Of a DNA stretch of 64,000 bases, positions 49,508 through 57,945 are shown one piece after another (the first letter of the stretch is position 1; the number at the start of each line of letters is the position of its first letter). The DNA is from QWHO01 sp039809865 (GTDB taxonomy: Bacteria > Vulcanimicrobiota > Xenobia > Xenobiales > QWHO01): positions 62,001-126,000 of the forward strand of contig JBDHVW010000007.1 in assembly GCA_039809865.1 (NCBI GenBank). Direction: 5' to 3'. Made by a program: the position numbers and the translations under genes. The notes under the pieces are model-generated. The model saw nothing but the letters and a program-made list of their open reading frames with translations, searched no databases and was not told where the DNA came from.

Positions 49508-52482
49508 GACGCCTCTTTCGCGTCCGCCGCATCGCGCTGGAGCTGCAGCTCTCGATCGGAGTTGCCACCGCCCTGGTGTTGCTGCTCACCCTCTCGCAGG
49601 GGCTCAGGAACGTCAGCGACACGCTCGACCAGCTCACCCGCACCGAAGGACTGCGGGAGGTGCGCGCCACGGCGCAGACGATCGATCTGCTGGTCTACGG
49701 GGAAGGCGCCGTCACCCGGGCCATCAGCGCCGAGGTGGGCGCGGCCAACGGCCATACCGAGCATCTCCAGGCTCTGCTCGACAACCTGCTCGAGCGCACC
49801 GACCCCGAGCTGACCGCGGCGCTGCTTTATGTCGCCAGCGATGGGCACGTGCTACGGGCCTCGCACGTGGACGATCCGCCCATGGGCGACCCGCGCCAGG
49901 AGACCTGGTATCTCGATGCGGTGGAAAAGCGGGGCGCCATCTCGATCGGGGAGCCGGTCTACCTGGACGGACAGGTGCTGGTGCGGCTCTCCCAGGCGGT
50001 CATCTCGGCCGACGGCAAGTCCATCCTGGGGGTGGCGGCCACCGATCTGCGCGTGAGCGGGCTGCAGGAGACGCTGAACCGCTGCTCGTTGCGGCCCGGC
50101 GATACGCCCTGGTTGGCCAACCGCGACGGCTACTTCTTGCTGCACCCCGACCCCAAGCTGCTGCCCGGCCCCGATCGGCCCGGCCAGAACATCAGCGTCG
50201 TGCCCCAGGGCAGCGAGATCCTGGCGGCCCATCTCGACGCCCACTCGGGCTCGGAGATGCTGAAAGCCGGCCCGTGGCAGTATTTCTTTGCCACCTGCCC
50301 GGACAGCCGGTTCCTGGTCATCCTGCAAGTCTCCACCACCGCGCTGCAGGGCCCGGTGGAACGGATCCGCCAGAATGACCTGGGCATCTTCCTGGCCACC
50401 GTGGTCGTGATGTTCGCGGCTCTGGGCCTGATGGCGGGCCGCATCCTGCGGCCGATCCCGGTGCTGCTGCAGGCGGTCGATCGGGCCGAGCGCGGCGAGG
50501 CGATGGGGACGGGCCTCGACCCGGTCTGCCGGCGCAGAGACGAGTTCGGCCAGTTGGCCGGGGCCTTCCAGGAGATGGTCACCCAGGTCCACGAGCGCGA
50601 ATACCAGCTGCGTGCCCTCTCCGAGGCCCTGGAGCTCAACGAGCGGCGCACCCGCGCCCTGGTCGAGAACGCGGCCGACATCCTGCTGCGGCTCGACCAC
50701 GAGCTGAATTGCCTCTACGTCAGCCCCGCTCTGAGCCGCGATCTCGGCCACGAGCCCGAGTCGTGGGTCGGCAAGCCGCTCACCGACTTCATCGATCCGC
50801 GCGACCGCGAAAAGCTCCAGTATGCCTTCAACAATCCTTCGGTGGCGGGGCGGCTCAAGCCGGTCGAGGTGCGGGCCCCCGATGCGCGGGGCCAGATCCG
50901 TCAGATCGAGGTCAACATTCTGCGCCACAGTGAAGGGGAGATGGTGCTGGTCGGCCTGCGCGACGTCACCGAGCGCGAGCGCGCCCGCCAGCTCAAGCTC
51001 GAGGTGGACGCGGCCGATGCCGCCAACCGCGCCAAGAGCGCCTTCCTGGCCAACATGAGCCACGAGCTGCGCACTCCCCTGAACGCCATCATCGGCTACA
51101 GCGAGATTCTCATCGAAGAGGCGCCCGACTGCGGCCTGGAAGACTTCTTGCCCGATCTCGAGCGCATCCACACCTCGGGCAAGAACCTCCTGACCCTGAT
51201 CAACGACATCCTCGACCTGTCCAAGATCGAGGCGGGCAAGATGCCGGTCTACCCCGAGACGTTCGAGCTCCAGGCCCTGATCAAGGAAATCCTGGGCCAG
51301 GCCCAGGGACGGCGCGATCCCAGCGTGGAGCTGCGGGTGGTCATGCCCGACCAGCCGATTCTGCTGCATTCGGACAAGAGCCGCGTGCGCCAGTGCCTGA
51401 TGGCCATCGTGGACAACGCCTGCAAGTTCACCCACGCGGGCCATATCGAGGTGCGGGCGCAGGAGGCCTACGAGCGGGTGTCGGTCGAGGTGGAGGATAC
51501 CGGGATCGGCCTCAAGCCCGAGGTGGTGGATCATCTTTTCGAGCCATTCTCGCAAGGCGACTCCAGCGCCACGCGCAAATATGGCGGCACCGGGCTGGGT
51601 TTGCTGCTCACGCGCCGGGTCATCCAGTTGCTCGACGGCGAGATCTGGGTCAAGAGCACCCACGGTGCGGGGTCCACGTTCACGCTGGAGCTCCCCCTGC
51701 ACTCGAGCATGATCGGCGACGTCAAGACCGCCAAAGAGTCTGGCGCCCGCTCCCGACGCACCCCGCGCGTGCTGGTCATCGACGACGATCCCCAGGTGCT
51801 CGAGCTGATGCGCCGGACCCTGGAGAAGGAGGGCTTCGAGGTGGCCGCGGCCCCCAGCGGCCCCGAAGGCATCCGGAAGGCGCGCGAGTGGCGTCCCGAC
51901 GCGATCACGCTCGACGTGATGATGCCCGAGATGGACGGCTGGACGGTGCTGGGGCAGTTCAAGGACGACCCGGAGCTGGCCAGCATTCCGGTGGTGCTGG
52001 TGACGTTCGCGGGTGACCGCGGCCCCGGGCTAACGCTGGGCGCGGCCGAGCAGCTCGAAAAGCCGATCCAGCGCGACCGGCTCGTCAGCGTTCTGAGCCG
52101 CCTCTGCCCGGCGGGCCCCGGGCGGGTCCTGGTGGTGGACGACGATGCCAACAACCGCGACCTGTTCCAGCGCACGCTCAGCCAGGAAGGCTGGACCGTG
52201 GAGACGGCCGAGAACGGCCGCCAGGCCCTGGAGCGCATGAAGGGCGAGCCGACCCGCCTGGTGGTGCTCGACCTGATGATGCCCGAGGTCGATGGCTTCG
52301 AGGTGCTCGAAAAGATGCACCAGAATCCTCGCTGGGCCTCGGTGCCGGTGGTGGTGGTCACGGCCAAGCAGCTGACCGACGAGGAGCGCGCCTATCTCAA
52401 CTCGCACACCGCCCGCCTGGTGGACCGCCGGGAGTTCTCCACCGAGCAGCTGGTGGAATGGCTCCGGCAGGTGAGCGCATGA
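49504..52482 (+). CDS. Membrane hybrid histidine kinase with two receivers; probable CTG start
   Basis: About 992 residues. Order: basic N-terminus and membrane helix (RRLFRVRRIALELQLSIGVA...), periplasmic dCache-like sensor (WYLDAVEKRGAISIGEPVY, SVVP), second helix (FLATVVVMFAALGLMAG), HAMP, PAS (about 370-490), HisKA with His520 (MSHELRTPLN), ATPase with DNACKF, DTGIGL and GGTGLGL, then two receivers with phosphorylated Asp804 (LDVMMPEMDG) and Asp923 (LDLMMPEVDG). The first ATG/GTG/TTG choices (GTG 49576) would cut the first membrane helix in half. CTG 49504 overlaps the upstream stop as CTGA, restores a complete signal anchor and is my preferred start. It overlaps the next kinase as ATGA. 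Confidence 0.9.
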   Translation: MRRLFRVRRIALELQLSIGVATALVLLLTLSQGLRNVSDTLDQLTRTEGLREVRATAQTIDLLVYGEGAVTRAISAEVGAANGHTEHLQALLDNLLERTDPELTAALLYVASDGHVLRASHVDDPPMGDPRQETWYLDAVEKRGAISIGEPVYLDGQVLVRLSQAVISADGKSILGVAATDLRVSGLQETLNRCSLRPGDTPWLANRDGYFLLHPDPKLLPGPDRPGQNISVVPQGSEILAAHLDAHSGSEMLKAGPWQYFFATCPDSRFLVILQVSTTALQGPVERIRQNDLGIFLATVVVMFAALGLMAGRILRPIPVLLQAVDRAERGEAMGTGLDPVCRRRDEFGQLAGAFQEMVTQVHEREYQLRALSEALELNERRTRALVENAADILLRLDHELNCLYVSPALSRDLGHEPESWVGKPLTDFIDPRDREKLQYAFNNPSVAGRLKPVEVRAPDARGQIRQIEVNILRHSEGEMVLVGLRDVTERERARQLKLEVDAADAANRAKSAFLANMSHELRTPLNAIIGYSEILIEEAPDCGLEDFLPDLERIHTSGKNLLTLINDILDLSKIEAGKMPVYPETFELQALIKEILGQAQGRRDPSVELRVVMPDQPILLHSDKSRVRQCLMAIVDNACKFTHAGHIEVRAQEAYERVSVEVEDTGIGLKPEVVDHLFEPFSQGDSSATRKYGGTGLGLLLTRRVIQLLDGEIWVKSTHGAGSTFTLELPLHSSMIGDVKTAKESGARSRRTPRVLVIDDDPQVLELMRRTLEKEGFEVAAAPSGPEGIRKAREWRPDAITLDVMMPEMDGWTVLGQFKDDPELASIPVVLVTFAGDRGPGLTLGAAEQLEKPIQRDRLVSVLSRLCPAGPGRVLVVDDDANNRDLFQRTLSQEGWTVETAENGRQALERMKGEPTRLVVLDLMMPEVDGFEVLEKMHQNPRWASVPVVVVTAKQLTDEERAYLNSHTARLVDRREFSTEQLVEWLRQVSA

Positions 52483-55463
52483 AACGCGGCCTGGCGTTCA
52501 CGCTGTTCAGCCGGGTGGGGCTCACCGCCTGTACGGTGTTGCTCCTGGTGCTGGCCATGGACCTCTACTCCCAGCGCGGGCTGCTGGTGGACCAGGCCGA
52601 TCAGCAGGCGCGTCACCAGGTCGAGGCGCTGGGCGAGGTGGTGGACCACTACTTGCTGTCGGCCAGCCAGCTGACCGAGGATCTGGTCGCCTACCAGACT
52701 CCCTTCGGCGACGAGCCCGCCCCGCACAGCTTCGAGTTCGTCCAGCAGCTGCTCGAGCGCACTCCGGATGAGGACGCCTTCGGCATCTACCTGGCCATGG
52801 AAAAGCCTGACAAACAGGGCGGGCCGGTCATCGTGTGGGTCAACCGCAACTCGCTGCCAGCCCAGGCCCACCTGGCCTACGACTTCCACGGCGCGGCCTA
52901 CAAGTGGTATCAGGACGCCAAGAAATCGCCCGACAAGCTGATCATCACCGAGCCCTATTACGACAAAGGCGCCTCCAACATCGCCATGGTCAGCCTCACG
53001 CACGCCATTCACGATCCGGCGGGCAAGTTCTCGGGCGTGGCCGGGACCGATCTCTCGCTGGACGAGATCCGCGCCACGGTCGTGGCGGCGCAAGAGGAGC
53101 TGGGCTACGGGGACGGCTACTTCTACCTCGTCAGCCGCGACGGGCGCGTGATCGCCCATCCCGACGCCCGCCTCCAGGTGAGCGAGAGCTCGGCGGGAGC
53201 GCTGCTGCCGGATCTGCCCGAGGGCAAGCTGGTGCAACGCGGCGAGGGGGCCGACCAGCTGACGGTCGACAACAAGGTGCGCCGGGTCTACTGGGCCCAG
53301 GCGCCGATCAGCGGCTGGACCGTGGTCTGCAACCTGCCCGAAGAGGCCATCCTGGCGCCGCTCGTGCCGTTCGTGAAGCAGGGGCTGGGCTTGATCGTGC
53401 TCAGCATGCTGCTGACCCTGGCCACGGTCGCGCTCATCGGGCTGCGCATCAGCCAGAGCGTGGGCCAGTTGACCGAGGCGGCCGACTCGGCCCGGCGCGG
53501 CGACTACACGGGCCTGGCGCTGAGTGGCCCGGTACGCCGTTCGGACGAGCTGGGCCGCCTGGCCCGGTCCTTCCTGGAGCTCTTCCACCAGCTGGGCAGC
53601 CGGGAGGAGCGCCTGCGCCAGACCCAGCGCGAGTTGAAGGCCCGCGAGGAGAACTTCACCTGGCTCCTGGAGAACTCTTTCGCGCTGCTGGCCGTGGTGG
53701 CGCCCGACGGCGGCTTCATCCGCTACACTTCGCGCCTGATCCCGCACGCCCCGGCCCGGCTCGAAGACCTGCTGGTGAGCGCCGATCGCCCCAGCTACGA
53801 GCGTCTCTGGACCGGCCAGGTGCGCGGCTCGCTCGAGGTGCGCCTGCAATGCGAGCCGGACCAGTTGTTCGAGCTCAGCATGCAGGACCATCAGAACGAT
53901 CCCGCCGTGCAGGGCATCGTGGTGAGCCTGCGCGACGTGACCGAGCGCAAGCAGTCGCAGGATGCCGAGCTCGAGCGCGAGGCGGCCCAGGCAGCCAGCG
54001 AGGCCAAGAGCGCCTTCCTGGCCACGATGAGCCACGAGCTGCGCACGCCCCTCAACGCCGTGGTGGGCTATTCCGAGATGCTCATCGAGGACGCCGAGGA
54101 CCGGGGCGAGGACGCCGTGGTGGCCGACCTGAACAAGATCCTGGGGGCGGCCAGGCACCTCCTGGCGCTGATCTCGGACATCCTGGACCTGTCCAAGGTC
54201 GAGGCCGGGCGTATGGAGCTGGCGCTGGAGACGTTCGACCTCGATCCGGTGCTGGACAACGTGGTGGCGACCGTCCAACCGCTGGTGGCCAAGAACCGCA
54301 ACACCCTGGTGGTCGAGCGCCAGCCGTCGCTGGGTCGCATGCGCAGCGACCTGACCAAGCTGCGCCAGAGCCTCTTCAACCTGCTCTCGAACGCCTGCAA
54401 GTTCACCGAGGAGGGCCGGGTCACCATGCGGGCTCGCAGCGAGGGCCCCGAGTGGCTCTCGTTCGAGGTCGCCGACACCGGCATCGGCATGACCTCCGAG
54501 CAGTTGTCGCGGCTGTTCCAGGCGTTCAGCCAGGCCGATGACTCCACCAGCCGCAAGTATGGCGGGACCGGACTGGGATTGATGCTGACGCGCAACTTCT
54601 GCCGCATGATGGGGGGCGACGTCAGCGTGCTCAGCCGGGCCGGCGAGGGGACGACCTTCACGATCCGCCTGCCGCGCCATACCGCCGAGACGGCTCCCGT
54701 GCCGGAGGTCCCTTCGGCGGTCACCACCCGCATCAACACGCGCAAGGTCCTGGTCGTGGACGACAACTCCGATGCCCGTGAGATCCTATCCCGCTCGCTC
54801 GAGAAGGCCGGCTACCGCGTCATGGTGGCCGTCGGGGGCGAGGAGGGGCTGGAGAAAGCGCGCGAGTTCAAGCCCGACCTCATCACGCTGGACGTGCTGA
54901 TGCCCCGGATGGACGGCTGGAAAGTGCTCACCGAGCTCAAACAAGACCCGGAGCTCTCGCAGGTACCGGTGCTGCTGATCTCGATCCGGGTCGATCGAGA
55001 GATGGCGCTGACCCTGGGCGCGGCCGGCTTCCTGACCAAGCCGGTCGACCGGGAGGAGCTCTTGAGCGTGGTCCATCGCCTGGCGCCCCGGGCCAAGAGC
55101 GCGCTGGTGGTCGACGACGACCCGCACGCCCGCAGCCTGCTGGTTCGCTACCTCGAGGGCTGGGACGTGCGCGAGGCGCCGGACGGCCTGGCGGCCCTCG
55201 GGCTGCTGCGTGACCGTCCGGCCGACCTCATCCTGCTGGATCTCGTGATGCCCCGCATGGACGGATTCGAGCTGCAGCGCATGCTGCGCGACTCGGATGA
55301 CACGCGCCTGGCCAAAATTCCGATCATCGTGGTGTCCTCCAAGGACCTCACGCCGGAAGAAATCCAAGAGTTGGAAGGGGCAGAGCGCCCCATCCTCAGA
55401 AAAGGCTTCCAGCCGGACGAGCTGGTACGATTGATGGACACGATGTTCCCCGGAAAGGACTGA
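52479..55463 (+). CDS. Membrane hybrid histidine kinase with two receivers
   Basis: 994 residues. ATG 52479 overlaps the previous stop (ATGA) and has AGGTGA six bases upstream. Order: membrane helix (LFSRVGLTACTVLLLVLAM), dCache sensor with YKWYQDAKKSPDKLIITEPYY and SGVAGTDLSL, second helix (LIVLSMLLTLATVALIGL), HAMP, PAS-like region, HisKA with His519 (MSHELRTPLN), ATPase with SNACKF, DTGIGM and GGTGLGL, then receivers with Asp805 and Asp921. The layout equals that of the preceding kinase and the catalytic halves are similar, so the two are probably an old tandem duplication with diverged sensors. Confidence 0.94.
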   Translation: MKRGLAFTLFSRVGLTACTVLLLVLAMDLYSQRGLLVDQADQQARHQVEALGEVVDHYLLSASQLTEDLVAYQTPFGDEPAPHSFEFVQQLLERTPDEDAFGIYLAMEKPDKQGGPVIVWVNRNSLPAQAHLAYDFHGAAYKWYQDAKKSPDKLIITEPYYDKGASNIAMVSLTHAIHDPAGKFSGVAGTDLSLDEIRATVVAAQEELGYGDGYFYLVSRDGRVIAHPDARLQVSESSAGALLPDLPEGKLVQRGEGADQLTVDNKVRRVYWAQAPISGWTVVCNLPEEAILAPLVPFVKQGLGLIVLSMLLTLATVALIGLRISQSVGQLTEAADSARRGDYTGLALSGPVRRSDELGRLARSFLELFHQLGSREERLRQTQRELKAREENFTWLLENSFALLAVVAPDGGFIRYTSRLIPHAPARLEDLLVSADRPSYERLWTGQVRGSLEVRLQCEPDQLFELSMQDHQNDPAVQGIVVSLRDVTERKQSQDAELEREAAQAASEAKSAFLATMSHELRTPLNAVVGYSEMLIEDAEDRGEDAVVADLNKILGAARHLLALISDILDLSKVEAGRMELALETFDLDPVLDNVVATVQPLVAKNRNTLVVERQPSLGRMRSDLTKLRQSLFNLLSNACKFTEEGRVTMRARSEGPEWLSFEVADTGIGMTSEQLSRLFQAFSQADDSTSRKYGGTGLGLMLTRNFCRMMGGDVSVLSRAGEGTTFTIRLPRHTAETAPVPEVPSAVTTRINTRKVLVVDDNSDAREILSRSLEKAGYRVMVAVGGEEGLEKAREFKPDLITLDVLMPRMDGWKVLTELKQDPELSQVPVLLISIRVDREMALTLGAAGFLTKPVDREELLSVVHRLAPRAKSALVVDDDPHARSLLVRYLEGWDVREAPDGLAALGLLRDRPADLILLDLVMPRMDGFELQRMLRDSDDTRLAKIPIIVVSSKDLTPEEIQELEGAERPILRKGFQPDELVRLMDTMFPGKD

Positions 55464-55467
55464 CTTG

Positions 55468-56694
55468 ATGAGCACGCGCGAGCTGCTGCTGGTGGTAGAC
55501 GACAATCCTGACAACCGCGAGGTTCTGGGACGGCGCCTGGAGCGCAAGGGATTCCAGGTATTGATGGCCGAGGACGGCAAGAAAGCCCTGGAGATGGTGG
55601 ACAATCATCCGGTGGACCTCATTCTGCTCGACATCATGATGCCCGAGATCAGCGGCCTGGACGTCTTACGCAAGGTGCGCTACAACAAAGCCGCCCACCA
55701 GCTCCCGATCATCATGGTGAGCGCCGTGGGCGAGAGCGACATGGTCGTGGAGGCGCTCAACCTGGGCGCTAACGACTACGTCACCAAGCCGATCGACTTC
55801 GCCATCACGCTGGCCCGCGTCGAGGCGCAACTGGCGCGGCGCCGCGAGCAGCAGCTGACCCCCCTGGCCCCCGACCCCAACTTCGACGTGTCCAGCGGCA
55901 TGACGATGGGTCCCTACGAGATCAAGGAGAAACTGGGCGAGGGCGGGTTCGGCTCGGTCTTCAAGGCTCTCGATACCCGCCTGGAGCGCACCGTGGCCGT
56001 CAAGGTCATCGCCAAGGAGCTGCTCAAGGACCAGGAGGCCCTGACGCGCTTCATGCAGGAAGCGCGCGTGGTCGCGAAGTTGCAGCACCCCAACGTGACC
56101 TCGATCTACGATCTGGGCACGACGCCGACCGCCTACATCGTCATGGAGCTGATCACCGGCGAGTCGCTCGAGGACATGGACAAGCCGATGAATCCCGCGC
56201 AGGCGGCCTTGATCGCGGCCCAGATCTGCGACGCGCTCGACGTGGTGCACGAAGCGGGCATCGTGCACCGCGATCTCAAGCCGGCCAACTTGATGGTGGA
56301 CGAGAAAGGGATGATCCACCTGATGGACTTTGGCCTGGCCAAGCTGGCCGATTCGGCGGTCAAGCTGACGCAGTCGGGCTTTGCCATGGGCACGCCCACG
56401 CACATGGCCCCCGAGCAGATCGACGACACCTACGGCAAACCCGACAACCGCACCGATCTGTATGCCCTGGGCGTCATCCTGTACGAATTGCTGACCGGTG
56501 AGCTACCCTTCGGGGGCGGGATGCACCAGTTGCTGACGGGCATCCTGACCAAGGAGCCCTTTCCCCTCCGCTCTCTCAACCCGGACGTGCCGCCCATCCT
56601 GGAGGCCATCTGCCTCAAAGCCATGTCCAAGAAGCCCGAGGAGCGCTACCAAAACGCGCAGGAGCTGGCCAAATCCTTGCGGAGCTGGCAGTAG
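55468..56694 (+). CDS. Receiver domain fused to Ser/Thr protein kinase
   Basis: 408 residues from ATG 55468 (AAGGA nine bases upstream). Residues 1-130 form a receiver with DD, Asp55 (LILLDIMMPEISG) and the Lys in YVTKPID. Residues about 145-405 form a complete Ser/Thr kinase: LGEGGFGSVF, VAVKVI, HRDLKPAN, DFGLAK and APEQ. No membrane helix or extra sensor is present. It is the last gene of a run that begins with a lone receiver and two hybrid histidine kinases, so the natural reading is that phosphoryl groups from those kinases control this kinase. Substrates are unknown; the FHA protein at 25352 is a possible reader. Confidence 0.94.
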   Translation: MSTRELLLVVDDNPDNREVLGRRLERKGFQVLMAEDGKKALEMVDNHPVDLILLDIMMPEISGLDVLRKVRYNKAAHQLPIIMVSAVGESDMVVEALNLGANDYVTKPIDFAITLARVEAQLARRREQQLTPLAPDPNFDVSSGMTMGPYEIKEKLGEGGFGSVFKALDTRLERTVAVKVIAKELLKDQEALTRFMQEARVVAKLQHPNVTSIYDLGTTPTAYIVMELITGESLEDMDKPMNPAQAALIAAQICDALDVVHEAGIVHRDLKPANLMVDEKGMIHLMDFGLAKLADSAVKLTQSGFAMGTPTHMAPEQIDDTYGKPDNRTDLYALGVILYELLTGELPFGGGMHQLLTGILTKEPFPLRSLNPDVPPILEAICLKAMSKKPEERYQNAQELAKSLRSWQ

Positions 56695-56712
56695 TGGGCT
56701 CACTGAAAGACC

Positions 56713-57237
56713 TCAGTCGAAAAGCCCCTCCAGCTCGAGCTGAATCTCGCACTCGCCAGGAAAACTCAGACTTGTCAGCGCCCTCTCCGCGAATCGTCCC
56801 TCTTCGTTGACCAGCAAGCTCGAGCGACGCGTCTCCGGATCGACGATCAGGTAATAGGCCACCCCGAGACCCTCGTAAGCTTCCCTTTTGTACAGAAGGT
56901 CCTTGGAACGGGTCGAGGGAGAAAGAATTTCGACCACCAGGGCTGGCGCGCGGGTGATGAATTTGGAGTTGCTCGGGTCGCAAGTGACCAGGATATCGGG
57001 CCGGAAGACCGTGTCCTCAGCCGCAATCCAGTCGATCTCGTAGAGGACCTCACAATGCTGGCACCCGGTGGCCTTCAAGGCGTGCGACAAACGCTCGAGC
57101 AATCGAACGCCGATGCGTTGGTGCTGGCGGTCCGACGAGGGGCTCATGGCCACGGGCAGACCCGTCCAGAGCTCCCACTTGCCCTCCCACTGTCGATAGT
57201 CCTCAACCGTGTAGTGCGGAATATAGCGCGGAAGCAT
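56713..57237 (-). CDS. Uma2-family (DUF820) PD-(D/E)xK nuclease-like protein
   Basis: 174 residues. The Uma2 pattern is complete: YTVEDYRQW...ELWTGLPVAMSPS at the N-terminus, FRPDILVTCDP with the Asp of the nuclease core, PALVVEILSPSTRSKDLLYKR with the ExK-like pair, then YEGLGVAYYLIVDPETR. Uma2 proteins are abundant in cyanobacteria, Chloroflexota and relatives; they have a restriction-endonuclease fold and no established physiological role. It converges on the kinase gene and is followed upstream by a promoter region for the repeat protein. Confidence 0.88.
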   Translation of the reverse strand: MLPRYIPHYTVEDYRQWEGKWELWTGLPVAMSPSSDRQHQRIGVRLLERLSHALKATGCQHCEVLYEIDWIAAEDTVFRPDILVTCDPSNSKFITRAPALVVEILSPSTRSKDLLYKREAYEGLGVAYYLIVDPETRRSSLLVNEEGRFAERALTSLSFPGECEIQLELEGLFD

Positions 57238-57432
57238 GGGGTTACTATAGCACAGTGGCCGGGTCAGTCGTTCCAGTCCAAGTCAACAGCCTGCTTCGCA
57301 ATCGCGACGGCGAGTTGCGCGCCGGCACCTCGGGCGGCAACTGATGGTAGGCGGAGTACGCCTGGCCAAAGCTATGCTTGACCTCATGATCCGCCTTCGA
57401 ACCCAGGCGGTAGATTTTTCTCCCGAGTGCGG

Positions 57433-57457
57433 TATAATAGGATCCTATACCAGGAGG
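57433..57457 (+). promoter_or_regulatory. Promoter -10 box, palindrome and ribosome-binding site of the repeat protein
   Basis: A perfect TATAAT at 57433-57438, preceded only by a poor -35, is followed by the 12-bp palindrome ATAGGATCCTAT (57437-57448) at the expected transcription start. AGGAGG follows at about 57452. The palindrome may be an operator, or the 5' end of the mRNA may form it. Leader length would be about 27 bases. Confidence 0.55.
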
Positions 57458-57470
57458 AGGGCTTTCGCAC

Positions 57471-57869
57471 ATGGCTGGAGGAAATGGCTTCATCTTTTCG
57501 GTCGGTTCGCCGGGATACCCGTTCTCGTTCAGCACCGGCTCGCCCGGCTACCCCTTCTCCTTCAGCGTCAACTCGCCCGGCCAGCCCTTCTCGTTCAGCG
57601 TCGGCTCTCCCGGACAGCCCTTTGCCTTCAGCGTCGGGTCCCCCGGCTATCCCTTCTCCTTCCAGACCGACAACAGCGGCGCCCTGGGCGCCATCTTCGG
57701 CGGCGGCGGCGTTAGCCAGCAGAACGGCCTGTTCATGAACTACTACCAGGACCTGTTCTCGGCCAACAACCAGCTCGGCGGCGGCTGGGCCGGATTTGGC
57801 GGCTTCGGTGGCTACGGCGGCGGCTTCGGTGGTTACAACTACGGCGGCTATGGCGGCTTCGGCTTCTAA
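57471..57869 (+). CDS. Small low-complexity protein with 11-residue SPGYPFSFSV repeats and Gly-rich tail
   Basis: 132 residues in three parts. Residues 1-66 are six exact 11-residue units: a degenerate first (MAGGNGFIFSV), then GSPGYPFSFST, GSPGYPFSFSV, NSPGQPFSFSV, GSPGQPFAFSV, GSPGYPFSFQT. A linker (about 67-97) contains NGLFMNYYQDLFSANN. The tail (98-132) is Gly/Phe/Tyr-rich (GGFGGYGGGFGG type). There are no Cys, Lys or Arg residues, no signal peptide and no charged helices. SPGY turns alternating with aromatic FSFSV strands suggest a beta-spiral, adhesive or phase-separating protein. The strong TATAAT box and AGGAGG site imply high expression. I know no family with this repeat. Confidence 0.82.
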   Translation: MAGGNGFIFSVGSPGYPFSFSTGSPGYPFSFSVNSPGQPFSFSVGSPGQPFAFSVGSPGYPFSFQTDNSGALGAIFGGGGVSQQNGLFMNYYQDLFSANNQLGGGWAGFGGFGGYGGGFGGYNYGGYGGFGF

Positions 57870-57872
57870 ACC

Positions 57873-57901
57873 TTCGACACTGTCGACTGTCGACTGTCGA
57901 C
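57873..57901. repeat. Heptanucleotide tandem repeat (TGTCGAC)
   Basis: Three perfect TGTCGAC units (57881-57901), preceded by a TTCGACA variant, start a few bases after the stop codon of the repeat protein. The period is again seven, but the unit differs from the TCCCATC type. The unit contains GTCGAC, so the array is also partly palindromic. Confidence 0.75.
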
Positions 57902-57945
57902 CCCAAGAAGCAGGGTACCCCAACCGAAGAACCTAATACGCCCCG

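Noticed and set aside
52392..54680. Antisense frames opposite the kinases and others (32190-33920, 35712-38024, 36656-38755, 49852-51702, 57733-59076, 58814-60568)
   Set aside because: All lie opposite or out of frame with genes that have full catalytic motifs. No independent starts or domains.
57471..57668. CRISPR or minisatellite
   Set aside because: The 33-bp period is in frame with a good start, ribosome-binding site and promoter. It is a protein repeat.
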